This document shows positions 45,691 to 54,575 of a stretch of DNA of 64,000 nucleotides, one piece after another (position 1 is the stretch's first letter; each line of letters opens with the position of its first letter). The position numbers and the translations under genes were made by a program. The stretch lies in the NCBI GenBank assembly GCA_946220775.1, contig CAMIFC010000001.1:186001-250000 (forward strand), written 5' to 3'. The stretch is from an uncultured Corynebacterium sp. Its GTDB lineage: Bacteria; Actinomycetota; Actinomycetes; Mycobacteriales; Mycobacteriaceae. The notes beneath the pieces are model-generated. The model made no database searches, was not told where the DNA came from, and saw only the letters and a program-made list of their open reading frames with translations.

Positions 45691-47478
45691 ATGATTACTC
45701 GTATGTCCTCCCTTTTTCTGCGCACACTTCGCGATGACCCCGCGGACGCGGAAGTTGCCAGCCACAAGTTGCTGGTTCGCGCAGGTTACATTCGCCGTAC
45801 TGCGCCGGGTGTTTATACGTGGCTGCCCATGGGCCTTCGCCTGCTTCGAAAGGTGGAAGCCGTGGTTCGTCGCGAGATGGACGCGATCGGTGGCCAGGAG
45901 CTGCACTTCCCAGCACTGCTTCCAAAGGAGCCATACGAGGTCACCGGTCGTTGGGAGGAATACGGCGACGAGCTATTCCGCCTGAAGGATCGCAAGCACG
46001 CGGATTACCTGCTGGGCCCAACCCATGAGGAGCTCTTCACTGCCACCGTAAAGGGCGAGCTGAACTCTTACAAGGATTTCCCGAAGATTCTTTACCAGGT
46101 TCAGACCAAGTACCGCGATGAGGCCCGTCCGCGTGCCGGTATTTTGCGTGGCCGTGAATTCGTGATGAAGGATTCTTACTCCTTCAACATGGACGATGCT
46201 GGTCTCGAGGAGTCCTACAACCTCCACCGTGGCGCCTACCAGCGCATTTTTGATACCCTCGGCATCGAGTATGTGATCTGTTACGCGACGTCCGGTGCGA
46301 TGGGCGGGTCGGCGTCCGAGGAATTCTTGGCCGTCGCAGAGCACGGTGAGGATCAGTTCGTTCGGTCCACCGAGTCCGACTATGCCGCCAACGTCGAGGC
46401 CGTCGTAACCCCAATTCCGGACGCCATCCCGCTGGACGGCCAACCTGAAGCCAAGGAGTACGACACCCCAGACGCAGAAACCATTGACGCCCTTGTGGAC
46501 TGGGCCAATGGCGAAGGCATCACGATTGGGGACGAAGGCCGTGCTGTACACGCTGGCGATACGCTCAAGTGCATCGTCGTCAAGGTCACCAAGCCAGGCG
46601 TCGACGAAGAGGGTAAGGAATTCGCTCCAGAACTCACCGGTGTGTTGATCCCCGGCGACCGTGAGGTCGACATGAAGCGCCTCGAAGCGGCACTCGAGCC
46701 AGCGACGGTGGAACTGGCCGAAGACGAAGACTTCGCGAAGAACGACTTCTTGGTTCGTGGCTACGTCGGTCCTCGGGGCCTGGCAGCTAACGGCGTACGC
46801 CTGTTGGCCGACCCACGAGTTGTTGATGGCACCAGCTGGATCACCGGTGCGGATGCGAAGAACCGCCATGTCGTCGGCATGGTTGCTGGCCGAGACTTCC
46901 ATCCCGATGCGACGGTGGAGGCAGCACAGGTGCTCGAAGGTGACCCATCGCCGGACGGCAAGGGCGTGCTGCAGCTGTCCCGCGGCATCGAGATTGGCCA
47001 CATCTTCCAGCTGGGCCGCAAGTACACCGAGGCCTTCGATGTGCAGATCCTCGATGAGTCCGGCAAGCGAGCTGTACCGACTATGGGCTCCTATGGCGTG
47101 GGTGTGTCCCGTCTCGTGGCAGTCGTGGCGGAGCAGATGCACGATGAGAAGGGATTGCGCTGGCCACATGCTGTTGCGCCGTATGACGTCCACGTCGTTA
47201 TTGCGAACAAGGATGCTGCAGCGGGCGAGGCCGCGCAAGAACTGGTGGAAAACCTCTCTGATGCACGCCTTGACGTGCTCTTCGATGACCGCCCAAAGGT
47301 CTCCCCAGGCGTGAAGTTCAAGGATTCTGAGCTGCTCGGCATGCCACTGGTGGTCGTCGTCGGTCGTGGCTTCGCCAACGGTGTGGTGGAGCTGCGCAAT
47401 CGTCTGACTGGCGAGACCACGGAGATCCCATACGAGCAAGCGGTGGCCGAGATTCAGCAGGCAACGCGCGGCGTCTAG
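45691..47478 (+). CDS. proS: Prolyl-tRNA synthetase
   Basis: A 595-residue bacterial-type ProRS. Class II motifs are visible in the catalytic core: KYRDEARPRAGILRGREF (motif 2) and GSYGVGVSRLVA (motif 3). An editing insertion lies at about residues 225-400, and a C-terminal anticodon domain ends the protein. ATG at 45691 matches the family N terminus MITRMSSLFLRTLRDDP. The gene is followed by a terminator hairpin. GGACGCCA lies at 46419. Confidence 0.96.
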   Translation: MITRMSSLFLRTLRDDPADAEVASHKLLVRAGYIRRTAPGVYTWLPMGLRLLRKVEAVVRREMDAIGGQELHFPALLPKEPYEVTGRWEEYGDELFRLKDRKHADYLLGPTHEELFTATVKGELNSYKDFPKILYQVQTKYRDEARPRAGILRGREFVMKDSYSFNMDDAGLEESYNLHRGAYQRIFDTLGIEYVICYATSGAMGGSASEEFLAVAEHGEDQFVRSTESDYAANVEAVVTPIPDAIPLDGQPEAKEYDTPDAETIDALVDWANGEGITIGDEGRAVHAGDTLKCIVVKVTKPGVDEEGKEFAPELTGVLIPGDREVDMKRLEAALEPATVELAEDEDFAKNDFLVRGYVGPRGLAANGVRLLADPRVVDGTSWITGADAKNRHVVGMVAGRDFHPDATVEAAQVLEGDPSPDGKGVLQLSRGIEIGHIFQLGRKYTEAFDVQILDESGKRAVPTMGSYGVGVSRLVAVVAEQMHDEKGLRWPHAVAPYDVHVVIANKDAAAGEAAQELVENLSDARLDVLFDDRPKVSPGVKFKDSELLGMPLVVVVGRGFANGVVELRNRLTGETTEIPYEQAVAEIQQATRGV

Positions 47479-48635
47479 ATCGTCGAGCCTGGCCGACGAT
47501 CCAGACGCCGGCTAGGCCTTGCTAGGCTTTGTCGCCCCCCGCGAATGCTAATCGACGAGGGGGCGATTTTTTGCGATAGCTCGAGTTTTCCTTGGGCACG
47601 AGCCAATACCCCGGCAGTTTCCGCGCACAGTAGTCTCGTCCCTGAATCCTTGGCCTGGCCGGCGAGCTGGCGCAGTTGCGTGAGCGGTACACCCACCGCG
47701 GCATGCACGAACTTCGGAGCTTGCTCCGACGTGCGTGGTTGCTCCGCAGGAGCATTGAGCGAGAATCCCAGCGGGGGTACATAAGGGGCCGGAGCATCCT
47801 TTTTATCGGCATCCGATGCTGTTTTATGCAGCTCCGTAAGCAGATCCCTCGTGGCTCGAGCGTCGTCGCCCGCTTTGCGGATCGCTGAGGCATACGTGCC
47901 ATCAGCCACCGCCAGCGCCAGCCCGACCGCCTGGATCGCACCATAGACACTGTCGAGCGTCGCACTGACTATCTCTATTTCTTCCTTGGTCAGCGCGGAG
48001 CCGGTCTCCGACATTTCCTCCGCCACCTCGATCAACGACGCATTGGGATAACCCGCAACAGGGCAGGTCGCGGCGTATAGCCCTGTCAACAGCTGTGTTT
48101 GGTACTCCCGACGAGTCAACCCATCCGTTTCTTCGTCATGGCCACGAGGCACATCCGGGCGCGCCACCGCATCGAGCAACACCTGCTGCACCCCGGCGAG
48201 CTGGTCACGGCGATTCTTTGGCCCCGAATCTGCCGAGCCAGCATCTTCGGCGTTTTCTTCGTCTTCTTCGTTCGAGTCCGCATCGTCGGCCGTCGGCTCG
48301 TTCTGCGGCTCCAGAGTGCATTCTTCCGGCAGCTGCCCATCGTCGTCTTGCCCACATTGCCGCTCGAATTCATCCCCAATGATCGCCAGCTGCTTCTCCA
48401 GCAGGGCGCTCACGCTGTCGTCTGCGGTTGTAATTGCCCTTTTCATTTCGGACGCCACCGCCTGCAGCTGTTCATTCATCTTCGGCCGACCAAGATTTCG
48501 AATGTCGCAGGCGGCCAATACCTGAGACGCGGCCAAGGTGGTGGCAAGCGCGCCACCGATCTTGAAAACCTGCCGGCGGCTCCATAGTGTGGGCTGGCCA
48601 GCAGTGCTGGGGGAAACTGCAGGACTTAAATTCAC
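47475..48635 (-). CDS. Tat-exported lipoprotein with ferritin-like DUF4439 domain
   Basis: A 386-residue protein. A twin-arginine signal (SRRQVFKIGGALATT) ends in a lipobox (VLAAC), so it is probably a lipoprotein exported folded. A strongly acidic linker (about residues 110-140) precedes the C-terminal DUF4439 helical domain (LTGLYAATCPVAGY, AIQAVGLALAVADG). The role is unknown; this gene lies between proS and rimP in many corynebacteria. The last 40 residues are basic and lie over the proS terminator. A GGACGCCACC copy lies at 48450. Confidence 0.8.
   Translation of the reverse strand: MNLSPAVSPSTAGQPTLWSRRQVFKIGGALATTLAASQVLAACDIRNLGRPKMNEQLQAVASEMKRAITTADDSVSALLEKQLAIIGDEFERQCGQDDDGQLPEECTLEPQNEPTADDADSNEEDEENAEDAGSADSGPKNRRDQLAGVQQVLLDAVARPDVPRGHDEETDGLTRREYQTQLLTGLYAATCPVAGYPNASLIEVAEEMSETGSALTKEEIEIVSATLDSVYGAIQAVGLALAVADGTYASAIRKAGDDARATRDLLTELHKTASDADKKDAPAPYVPPLGFSLNAPAEQPRTSEQAPKFVHAAVGVPLTQLRQLAGQAKDSGTRLLCAETAGVLARAQGKLELSQKIAPSSISIRGGRQSLARPSRRLDRRPGSTI
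47532..47572 (+). terminator. Intrinsic terminator after proS
   Basis: TCGCCCCC (47532-47539) pairs with GGGGGCGA (47559-47566) followed by TTTTTT. It lies inside the 3' end of the convergent DUF4439 gene. Confidence 0.85.
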
Positions 48636-48693
48636 AGTCCCTATCGTGCCACACGCCTCGAGTGATCAAGACAACGCGGGGTATGCTGCTGGC

Positions 48694-49323
48694 ATGGCAT
48701 TTCCAAGTGAAGAGACGCTGAATGGCATTGTTTCCCGGTTGGCTCAGGAATTCGGGCTGGACGTGGAGAAGATCACGGTGACTAAGGCGGGGGCAAAATC
48801 GAAAGTCAAGATTGCGGTGGATGGGGATCAGCGGCCCGATCTTGATGTGTTGGAGGAACTCTCGCAGGTTGTGGGGGACGAGTTCGACGCAGCAGAAGTA
48901 CGCGGTGACCTAGACTTCGGCGCGGGGTATACCCTCGAGCTGACCACCCCGGGGTTGGATTTTCCGCTGACGGAGCCTCGTCATATCCAACGCAACCTGG
49001 GCCGACTAGCGGTGCTGCCGACGGGGGAACAAGTGCGGCTGGCTGGCGTCCAAAAAAAGGACGACGAAACGGTGGTGGTTGCGATCATTCGTACCCCCGC
49101 TGGACAACCTGGCGGAAAAGGGAAGAAGGGAAAGCGGAAGAAGGGGCAGGCGCCGGGCAAGGCTGCGATGCGCCCCACAATTTCGGTCGTGGAACTAGCG
49201 GAGGTCGCGGGTGCGGTGATAGAAGTAGAGTTCGCCGATATGCCCACGGCGCAGCAGGAATTGCTGAACAAGACCATGGCCGAGTATGAGGCTCTGGCAA
49301 CCGAGGCCGACGAACAGAAATAA
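48694..49323 (+). CDS. rimP: Ribosome maturation factor RimP
   Basis: A 209-residue protein needed for 30S assembly, longer than the usual 150-180. The N-terminal domain carries VEKITVTKAGAKSKVKIAVDGD and the central YTLELTTPGLDFPLTEPRHIQRNLGR is diagnostic. A basic insertion (about residues 140-160, KGKKGKRKKG) may add RNA contacts. ATG at 48694 is chosen because the frame upstream runs through the DUF4439 promoter region. It is first in rimP-nusA-ylxR-infB-rbfA. TGGCGTCC with a following A-tract lies at 49044. Confidence 0.93.
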   Translation: MAFPSEETLNGIVSRLAQEFGLDVEKITVTKAGAKSKVKIAVDGDQRPDLDVLEELSQVVGDEFDAAEVRGDLDFGAGYTLELTTPGLDFPLTEPRHIQRNLGRLAVLPTGEQVRLAGVQKKDDETVVVAIIRTPAGQPGGKGKKGKRKKGQAPGKAAMRPTISVVELAEVAGAVIEVEFADMPTAQQELLNKTMAEYEALATEADEQK

Positions 49324-49335
49324 ACAGGAGAATAA

Positions 49336-50406
49336 GTGAATATTGATCTAGCAACACTCCGCGCCATCCGTGCACAGGAAGGCGTTGAGGTTCGCGAATT
49401 GATCTATGCGATTCGCGCGGGGCTGGAGCAGTCCTATCGCGCCCACACCCTTTATGAAGGTGAAGTGGACGTCGATATTGATGAAGAGACCGGCGAAGTG
49501 GCGATCTACCAGGTCGAACGGGATGACTCGGGGGCAGTCACCGGCCGGTTGGATGAAACGCCAAGCAGCTTTGACCGGTCCAGCGCCCTGGCGGTGCGTG
49601 ATGCCATCCGCCGGTGCATCAACGGAGCGCGGGTACAAAAGCGCTACGATGTGTACTCCCCGCTGCGCTACACGGTGGTGTCCGGCGTGGTCACGGCAGA
49701 TGCGCGCGCGAACGAGCGTGGTATCACGGTGGTTCGCATCGGCACCGAAGCCGAGGGCATTGATGGTCAGATCCTCCCGGCAGAACACATTCCGGGTGAA
49801 CAATTGCGCCACGGTCAGCGCGTGAAGGCCTTCGTGACGGATGTCATCAAAAACGGTGACCGCAACGTGCAGATCAGCATGTCTCGCACGCACCCAGAGC
49901 TGGTGCGCGGACTCTTTGCACTCGAGGTGCCCGAGGTTGCGGACGAAGCGGTGGAAATTGTGTCCATCGCCCGAGAGGCGGGGCATCGAACCAAAATGTC
50001 GGTGACGGCGAACGTGAAGGGACTGAACGCGAAGGGGGCTTGCATCGGACCTCGTGGCCAGCGAGTGTCAGCCATCATGCGGGAATTGAGCGGAGAAAAG
50101 ATCGATATCATCGACTACTCCGACGATCCTGCGCGCTATGTCGGCAACGCACTATCGCCATCGAAGTACGTATCTTCGACGGTGACGGATCCAGATGCGC
50201 AGATCGCCCGAGTCGTGGTGCCGGACTATCAACTGTCCTTGGCCATTGGGCGCGAGGGCCAAAACGTTCGCTTGGCAGCACGTCTGACGGGGTGGAAGAT
50301 CGATATTCGATCGGAAACACAGGCAGCAGAAGAGGCTAAAGCGCGCGCCACTGCGGACAATAATGATGCTGGCAACGATGCGGAACAGCCCGCCGAATCG
50401 TCCTAA
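49336..50406 (+). CDS. nusA: Transcription termination/antitermination protein NusA
   Basis: A 356-residue NusA with N-terminal RNA polymerase-binding domain, S1 domain (YTVVSGVVTADARANERG), and two KH domains (GHRTKMSV...GACIGPRGQRV and LAIGREGQNVRLAARLTGW). It lacks the C-terminal acidic repeats of E. coli NusA, as usual in actinobacteria. The start is GTG 49336 after AGGAGAATAA, 12 nt behind rimP. Confidence 0.96.
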   Translation: MNIDLATLRAIRAQEGVEVRELIYAIRAGLEQSYRAHTLYEGEVDVDIDEETGEVAIYQVERDDSGAVTGRLDETPSSFDRSSALAVRDAIRRCINGARVQKRYDVYSPLRYTVVSGVVTADARANERGITVVRIGTEAEGIDGQILPAEHIPGEQLRHGQRVKAFVTDVIKNGDRNVQISMSRTHPELVRGLFALEVPEVADEAVEIVSIAREAGHRTKMSVTANVKGLNAKGACIGPRGQRVSAIMRELSGEKIDIIDYSDDPARYVGNALSPSKYVSSTVTDPDAQIARVVVPDYQLSLAIGREGQNVRLAARLTGWKIDIRSETQAAEEAKARATADNNDAGNDAEQPAESS

Positions 50407-50601
50407 GAACAGCCGACCGACGGTGCGGTCTAGCACCCTAGTTTTGAGACCGGGTTAACCTTTGGAAGCACTTTCGCGTTAGAATGGTGGATGGTCTTAA
50501 GGCTGAACTGCTAGATTTCGTTGTTTTTTCTGAAAGTTCCCGCGAAAAAGATGAAGGTTTGCCTTTCGGCAGCCAACTACAAGGAAGTAGGAATCAATTT
50601 C

Positions 50602-50913
50602 GTGGTGAACCGCACAGAGCAACTGAGAACATGCATTGCCACCCGCGCCAAGCAGCCAGCTCAGCAGCTGCTGCGGTGCGTGGCTCGGCCCTCGGACGAT
50701 GGGACGGTCAGGATCCTGCCTGATCCCCGCAGGCGGCTTGATGGCCGTGGTGCGTGGGTCACCCCGACTGTCGCTGCGGTAGAGCAAGCAATTGAGAGAC
50801 GCGCGTTTCAGCGAGCGTTTCGCTTGAAAACCACAGCGATAGATCACTCGGGCGTGCTGGAATACCTGGAGCGCATTGAGCGTTGTAAGCAAGCACGTCC
50901 CTTGGACAGTTAA
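50602..50913 (+). CDS. ylxR: YlxR (DUF448) RNA-binding protein
   Basis: A protein of about 103 residues between nusA and infB, the conserved place of YlxR. Family markers are RTCIATRAKQPAQQLLRCVA and the GRGAWVTP loop. YlxR proteins bind RNA and, in some species, influence transcription or RNase P. GTG 50602 is a likely start, with AAGGAAG upstream; GTG 50605 and an ATG at 50521 are alternatives. Confidence 0.88.
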   Translation: MVNRTEQLRTCIATRAKQPAQQLLRCVARPSDDGTVRILPDPRRRLDGRGAWVTPTVAAVEQAIERRAFQRAFRLKTTAIDHSGVLEYLERIERCKQARPLDS

Positions 50914-51010
50914 CGACTAACAAAGTTGACGGAGCCCAACATGATTGAAAGCACCCGACACTGATGAGCGCACGATGAAGCGGCATCAGCGATGATCGAC
51001 AAACGGTAAG

Positions 51011-51044
51011 GGAGCCGTACGTAGCCTTTCGGGACTACGGCTCC
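51011..51044 (+). promoter_or_regulatory. Hairpin in the infB leader
   Basis: GGAGCCGTA (51011-51019) and TACGGCTCC (51036-51044) form a perfect 9-bp stem 20 nt ahead of the infB start. The infB Shine-Dalgarno (AGAAGGAGAG) follows directly. No T tract is present, so it may be an mRNA leader structure rather than a terminator. Confidence 0.5.
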
Positions 51045-51063
51045 TCAACACAGAAGGAGAGTA

Positions 51064-54018
51064 GTGGCCGGAAAGCTACGTGTACACGAGCTCGCCAAGA
51101 GGCTCGGTATTACCAGCAAGGAACTCCTTGCAACCCTCAAGGAGCAGGGAGAATTCGTTAAGACAGCGTCCTCCACGGTGGAGCCACCTGTCGTTAAGAA
51201 GATGAAGGCGCATTACGGCGTGGGGGATGACCCCAAGCCGTCCAACCCGCCGTCGCCGTTGGCACAGGCGGGAAGCGTGCCGGACAGTACGCAAAAACCA
51301 AAGCCAGGTGCCAAGCCGGGACCGAAGCCAGGCGCTAAGCCAGGGCCGAAGCCGGGTGCGCGAGCGGCTGCGAAGCCGAGCCCAGCCCACGTGGCAGGAA
51401 CGCGTCCAAGCTCGACTGTCAAGCCAGGTCAGAAGCCTGCTCAGCCACGCCCAGGCGCGGCGCCGAAGCCAGGCCAGGGAGTCCCACGTCCGGGGGCTGC
51501 TCCAAAACCAGGCCAACACGCGCCAAAGCCAGGCGCACAGCCAGCACCAAAGCCAGGTCAGGGTGCCGCACGCCCAGGTCCGGCGCCGAAGCCAGGCCAG
51601 CACGCACCTCGTCCAGGTGGAGCTCCAAAACCAGGCCAGCAAGCGCCGAAGCCAGGCGCACGTTCTGGCGCGAAGCCAGGACCGAAGCCGGGTCCACGTC
51701 CAGGTGGTCGTGCGCCACGCGTGGCCAACAACCCATTTTCTTCTGCGCCGACCGAGCGCCCACCACGCCCACGTAGCGGTGCCACCCCAGGCGATATGCC
51801 TCGCCCAGGTGGCACCAGTGGCGCTGGTCGTGGCCCACAGAGCGGTCGCGGTGGCGCACGCCCAGGACAGGGTCGTGGCCAGGGTGCACCGAAGCCAGGC
51901 GCACAGCGTGGTGGCGAGCGTCAGGGTGGCGGCCGCAGGCCATCGCCAGCAATGATGCCGGCTAGCAACCCGTCTCCGGGACAGATGCCTTCGAAGTTTG
52001 GCGCCAAGTTCGGTGGCGGACGTGGTCGCGGACCAGGTCGTCCAGGTGGCCCAGGCGGACCAGGACCACGGGGCGGTCGCGGCGGTCGTCGCGGCGGTAC
52101 TGCAGGTGCATTCGGACGTCCGGGCGGTCCACCACGTCGTGGCCGCAAGTCGAAGCGTCAGAAGCGCAACGAGTACGAGGCAATGCAGGCCCCAACCGTC
52201 GTGGGCGGCGTGAAGCTGCCAAACGGCAAGGGCGCCAAGATTCGCCTCGCACGCGGTGCTTCCCTGGCGGACTTCGCGGAGAAGATCAACGCCGATGCAG
52301 CAGCACTGGTTCAGGCGCTGTTCAACTTGGGCGAAATGGTCACCGCAACCCAGTCCGTATCCGACGAGACCCTGCAACTGCTGGGCGAGGAAATGGACTA
52401 CAAGGTCGAGGTCGTGTCCCCAGAGGACGAGGACCGCGAGCTGCTCGAGTCCTTCGACTTGCAGTTCGGTGAAGACGAAGGCGACGATGAAGATCTCGCG
52501 CAGCGTCCTCCAGTGGTCACCGTCATGGGTCACGTTGACCACGGTAAGACCCGCCTGCTCGACACGATCCGTAAGGAAAACGTCGGCTCGGGTGAGGCCG
52601 GTGGCATCACCCAGCACATCGGTGCTTACCAGGTCCACGTCGACATGGAAGGCGTCGATCGTCCGGTCACGCTGCTGGATACCCCAGGTCACGAGGCCTT
52701 CACGGCTATGCGTGCCCGTGGTGCGAAGTCGACGGACATCGCGATCCTCGTGGTGGCAGCCGACGACGGCGTCATGCCACAGACGGTGGAGGCGATCAAC
52801 CACGCTAAGGCGGCTGACGTCCCAGTCGTCGTGGCGGTGAACAAGATCGATAAGCCAACCGCGCAGCCGGATAAGATCCGTGGCCAGCTGACCGAATACG
52901 GTCTGGTGCCAGAGGAATATGGTGGCGACACGATGTTCGTGGACATCTCTGCTAAGCAGGGCACCAACATCGACCAGCTGCTGGAAGCTGTGCTGTTGAC
53001 CGCTGACGCTTCCTTGGACCTGCGTGCTAACCCAGATATGGATGCCCAGGGTGTCGCGATCGAGGCCCACCTCGACCGTGGCCGTGGCCCCGTTGCGACC
53101 ATTCTGGTCCAGCGCGGTACCTTGCGTGTCGGTGACTCGATCGTCGTCGGTGACGCACATGGTCGTGTTCGTCGCATGATCGACGAGCACGGCAATGACG
53201 TTCAGGAAGCCGGCCCATCCCGTCCGGTGCAGGTTCTTGGTCTGACCAGTGTGTCCGGTGCTGGCGATAACATGCTTGTCGTCAACGAAGACCGCACGGC
53301 ACGTCAGATTGCGGACCGCCGTAACGCTCGTCGTCGTAACGCGCTTGCTGCTCGTTCCCGTAAGCGGGTTTCCCTCGAGGACCTCGATGAGGTGTTGAAG
53401 GAGACCAACACGCTGAACCTGATCCTCAAGGGCGATAACGCCGGTACCGTCGAGGCACTGGAAGACGCCCTCCTGAAGATTGAGGTGGACGACGAAGTCG
53501 CGCTGAACATCATCGACCGTGGTGTCGGCGCTGTCACCGAGACGAACGTCCACTTGGCAGCTGCGTCGGACGCCGTGATCATCGGCTTCAACGTTCGTTC
53601 CGAGGGCAAGTCCACCGAGGCAGCCAACGCCGAGGGCGTCGATATTCGCTACTACTCGATCATCTACAAGGCGATCGAGGAGATCGAAGCAGCTCTCAAG
53701 GGCATGCTCAAGCCGATCTACGAAGAGCGTGAAATCGGTAAGGCCGAGATTCGCCAGATCTTCAAGGCTTCCGCTGTCGGCCTCATCGCAGGTTGCATGG
53801 TGGAATCCGGCAAGGTGCGCCGCAACGCCAAGGTTCGCTTGGTGCGTGATGGCAACGTCATTACCGACAAGGCAACGATCGATTCGCTGCGTCGCGAAAA
53901 GGATGACGTCACCGAGGTCGCAGCAGGTTACGAGTGCGGTATGGTGCTGTCCTACCCGGACATCCAGGTGGATGACATCATCGAGGCATACGAACTCGTT
54001 GAGGTTCCTCGTGACTAA
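51064..54018 (+). CDS. infB: Translation initiation factor IF-2
   Basis: A 984-residue GTPase that brings initiator tRNA to the ribosome. Residues 1-55 form the IF2-N domain. Residues about 70-365 are a disordered Lys/Pro/Gly/Arg-rich stretch with repeated APKPGQ units and then RGG-like runs. A second IF2-N domain precedes the G domain, with G1 GHVDHGKT (489-496), G3 DTPGHE and G4 NKID. Domains II-IV follow to the end. GTG 51064 has a good AAGGAGAG. The repeat part is highly biased but in frame. Confidence 0.97.
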   Translation: MAGKLRVHELAKRLGITSKELLATLKEQGEFVKTASSTVEPPVVKKMKAHYGVGDDPKPSNPPSPLAQAGSVPDSTQKPKPGAKPGPKPGAKPGPKPGARAAAKPSPAHVAGTRPSSTVKPGQKPAQPRPGAAPKPGQGVPRPGAAPKPGQHAPKPGAQPAPKPGQGAARPGPAPKPGQHAPRPGGAPKPGQQAPKPGARSGAKPGPKPGPRPGGRAPRVANNPFSSAPTERPPRPRSGATPGDMPRPGGTSGAGRGPQSGRGGARPGQGRGQGAPKPGAQRGGERQGGGRRPSPAMMPASNPSPGQMPSKFGAKFGGGRGRGPGRPGGPGGPGPRGGRGGRRGGTAGAFGRPGGPPRRGRKSKRQKRNEYEAMQAPTVVGGVKLPNGKGAKIRLARGASLADFAEKINADAAALVQALFNLGEMVTATQSVSDETLQLLGEEMDYKVEVVSPEDEDRELLESFDLQFGEDEGDDEDLAQRPPVVTVMGHVDHGKTRLLDTIRKENVGSGEAGGITQHIGAYQVHVDMEGVDRPVTLLDTPGHEAFTAMRARGAKSTDIAILVVAADDGVMPQTVEAINHAKAADVPVVVAVNKIDKPTAQPDKIRGQLTEYGLVPEEYGGDTMFVDISAKQGTNIDQLLEAVLLTADASLDLRANPDMDAQGVAIEAHLDRGRGPVATILVQRGTLRVGDSIVVGDAHGRVRRMIDEHGNDVQEAGPSRPVQVLGLTSVSGAGDNMLVVNEDRTARQIADRRNARRRNALAARSRKRVSLEDLDEVLKETNTLNLILKGDNAGTVEALEDALLKIEVDDEVALNIIDRGVGAVTETNVHLAAASDAVIIGFNVRSEGKSTEAANAEGVDIRYYSIIYKAIEEIEAALKGMLKPIYEEREIGKAEIRQIFKASAVGLIAGCMVESGKVRRNAKVRLVRDGNVITDKATIDSLRREKDDVTEVAAGYECGMVLSYPDIQVDDIIEAYELVEVPRD

Positions 54019-54071
54019 CGCAAGGCGAGAATAATACTGGACGCGGGGTTCGCTGATCCCCGCGGACAACG

Positions 54072-54103
54072 AAAAAGGGGCTGCATCATGTCGGCCCCTT
54101 TTT
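54072..54103 (+). terminator. Intrinsic terminator after infB
   Basis: AAAAAGGGGC pairs with GCCCCTTTTT around a 12-nt loop. It lies between infB and rbfA, so rbfA may rely on readthrough or its own promoter. Confidence 0.88.
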
Positions 54104-54134
54104 AGTACTTTCAAGAACTTAGGAGCTAAGAAAC

Positions 54135-54575
54135 ATGAGTGATAACACTCGTGCAGCGCGCATGGCCAAGCGAATCCTCACGATCGTGGCGACCGCCATC
54201 GAACGAGAGATCAAGGACCCGCGCTTGGAGTTCGTAACGATCACCGATGCCCGGATGACCGGAGATTTGCATGACGCCACCGTGTACTACACCGTGCGCG
54301 GCGCATCGATCGATGACGAGCCAGACGTGGAGTTGGCCCAGACTGCGCTGGAACGCGCCAAGGGCCAGCTGCGCAAGATCGTCGGCGACCAGTTGAGCGT
54401 TCGATTCACTCCAACGCTGAGCTTCGTGCACGACACCGTGCCGGAAGCCTCCGCGCACATGGAAGAACTGCTGGCCAAGGCTCGTGCCCAGGACGAGGCA
54501 GTACGAGCCCAGGCAGCAAAGGCGACCCCGGCGGGGGAGAAGGACCCGTACCGCACCTCCCAGTCTGAGGACTAA
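54135..54575 (+). CDS. rbfA: Ribosome-binding factor A
   Basis: A 146-residue factor for 30S maturation and cold adaptation. The KH-like fold shows ARMAKRILTIVATAIEREIKDPRL, VTITDARMTGDL and LSFVHDTVPEAS. The C terminus is a polar tail. ATG 54135 follows AGGAG. Its stop codon is directly followed by the TTG start of the MATE exporter. Confidence 0.95.
   Translation: MSDNTRAARMAKRILTIVATAIEREIKDPRLEFVTITDARMTGDLHDATVYYTVRGASIDDEPDVELAQTALERAKGQLRKIVGDQLSVRFTPTLSFVHDTVPEASAHMEELLAKARAQDEAVRAQAAKATPAGEKDPYRTSQSED

Noticed and set aside
51076..54114. A 1012-codon open frame opposite infB on the minus strand
   Set aside because: It mirrors the whole of infB, is rich in Trp, His and Arg, and shows no family features. 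It results from strong codon bias in a well-established gene.
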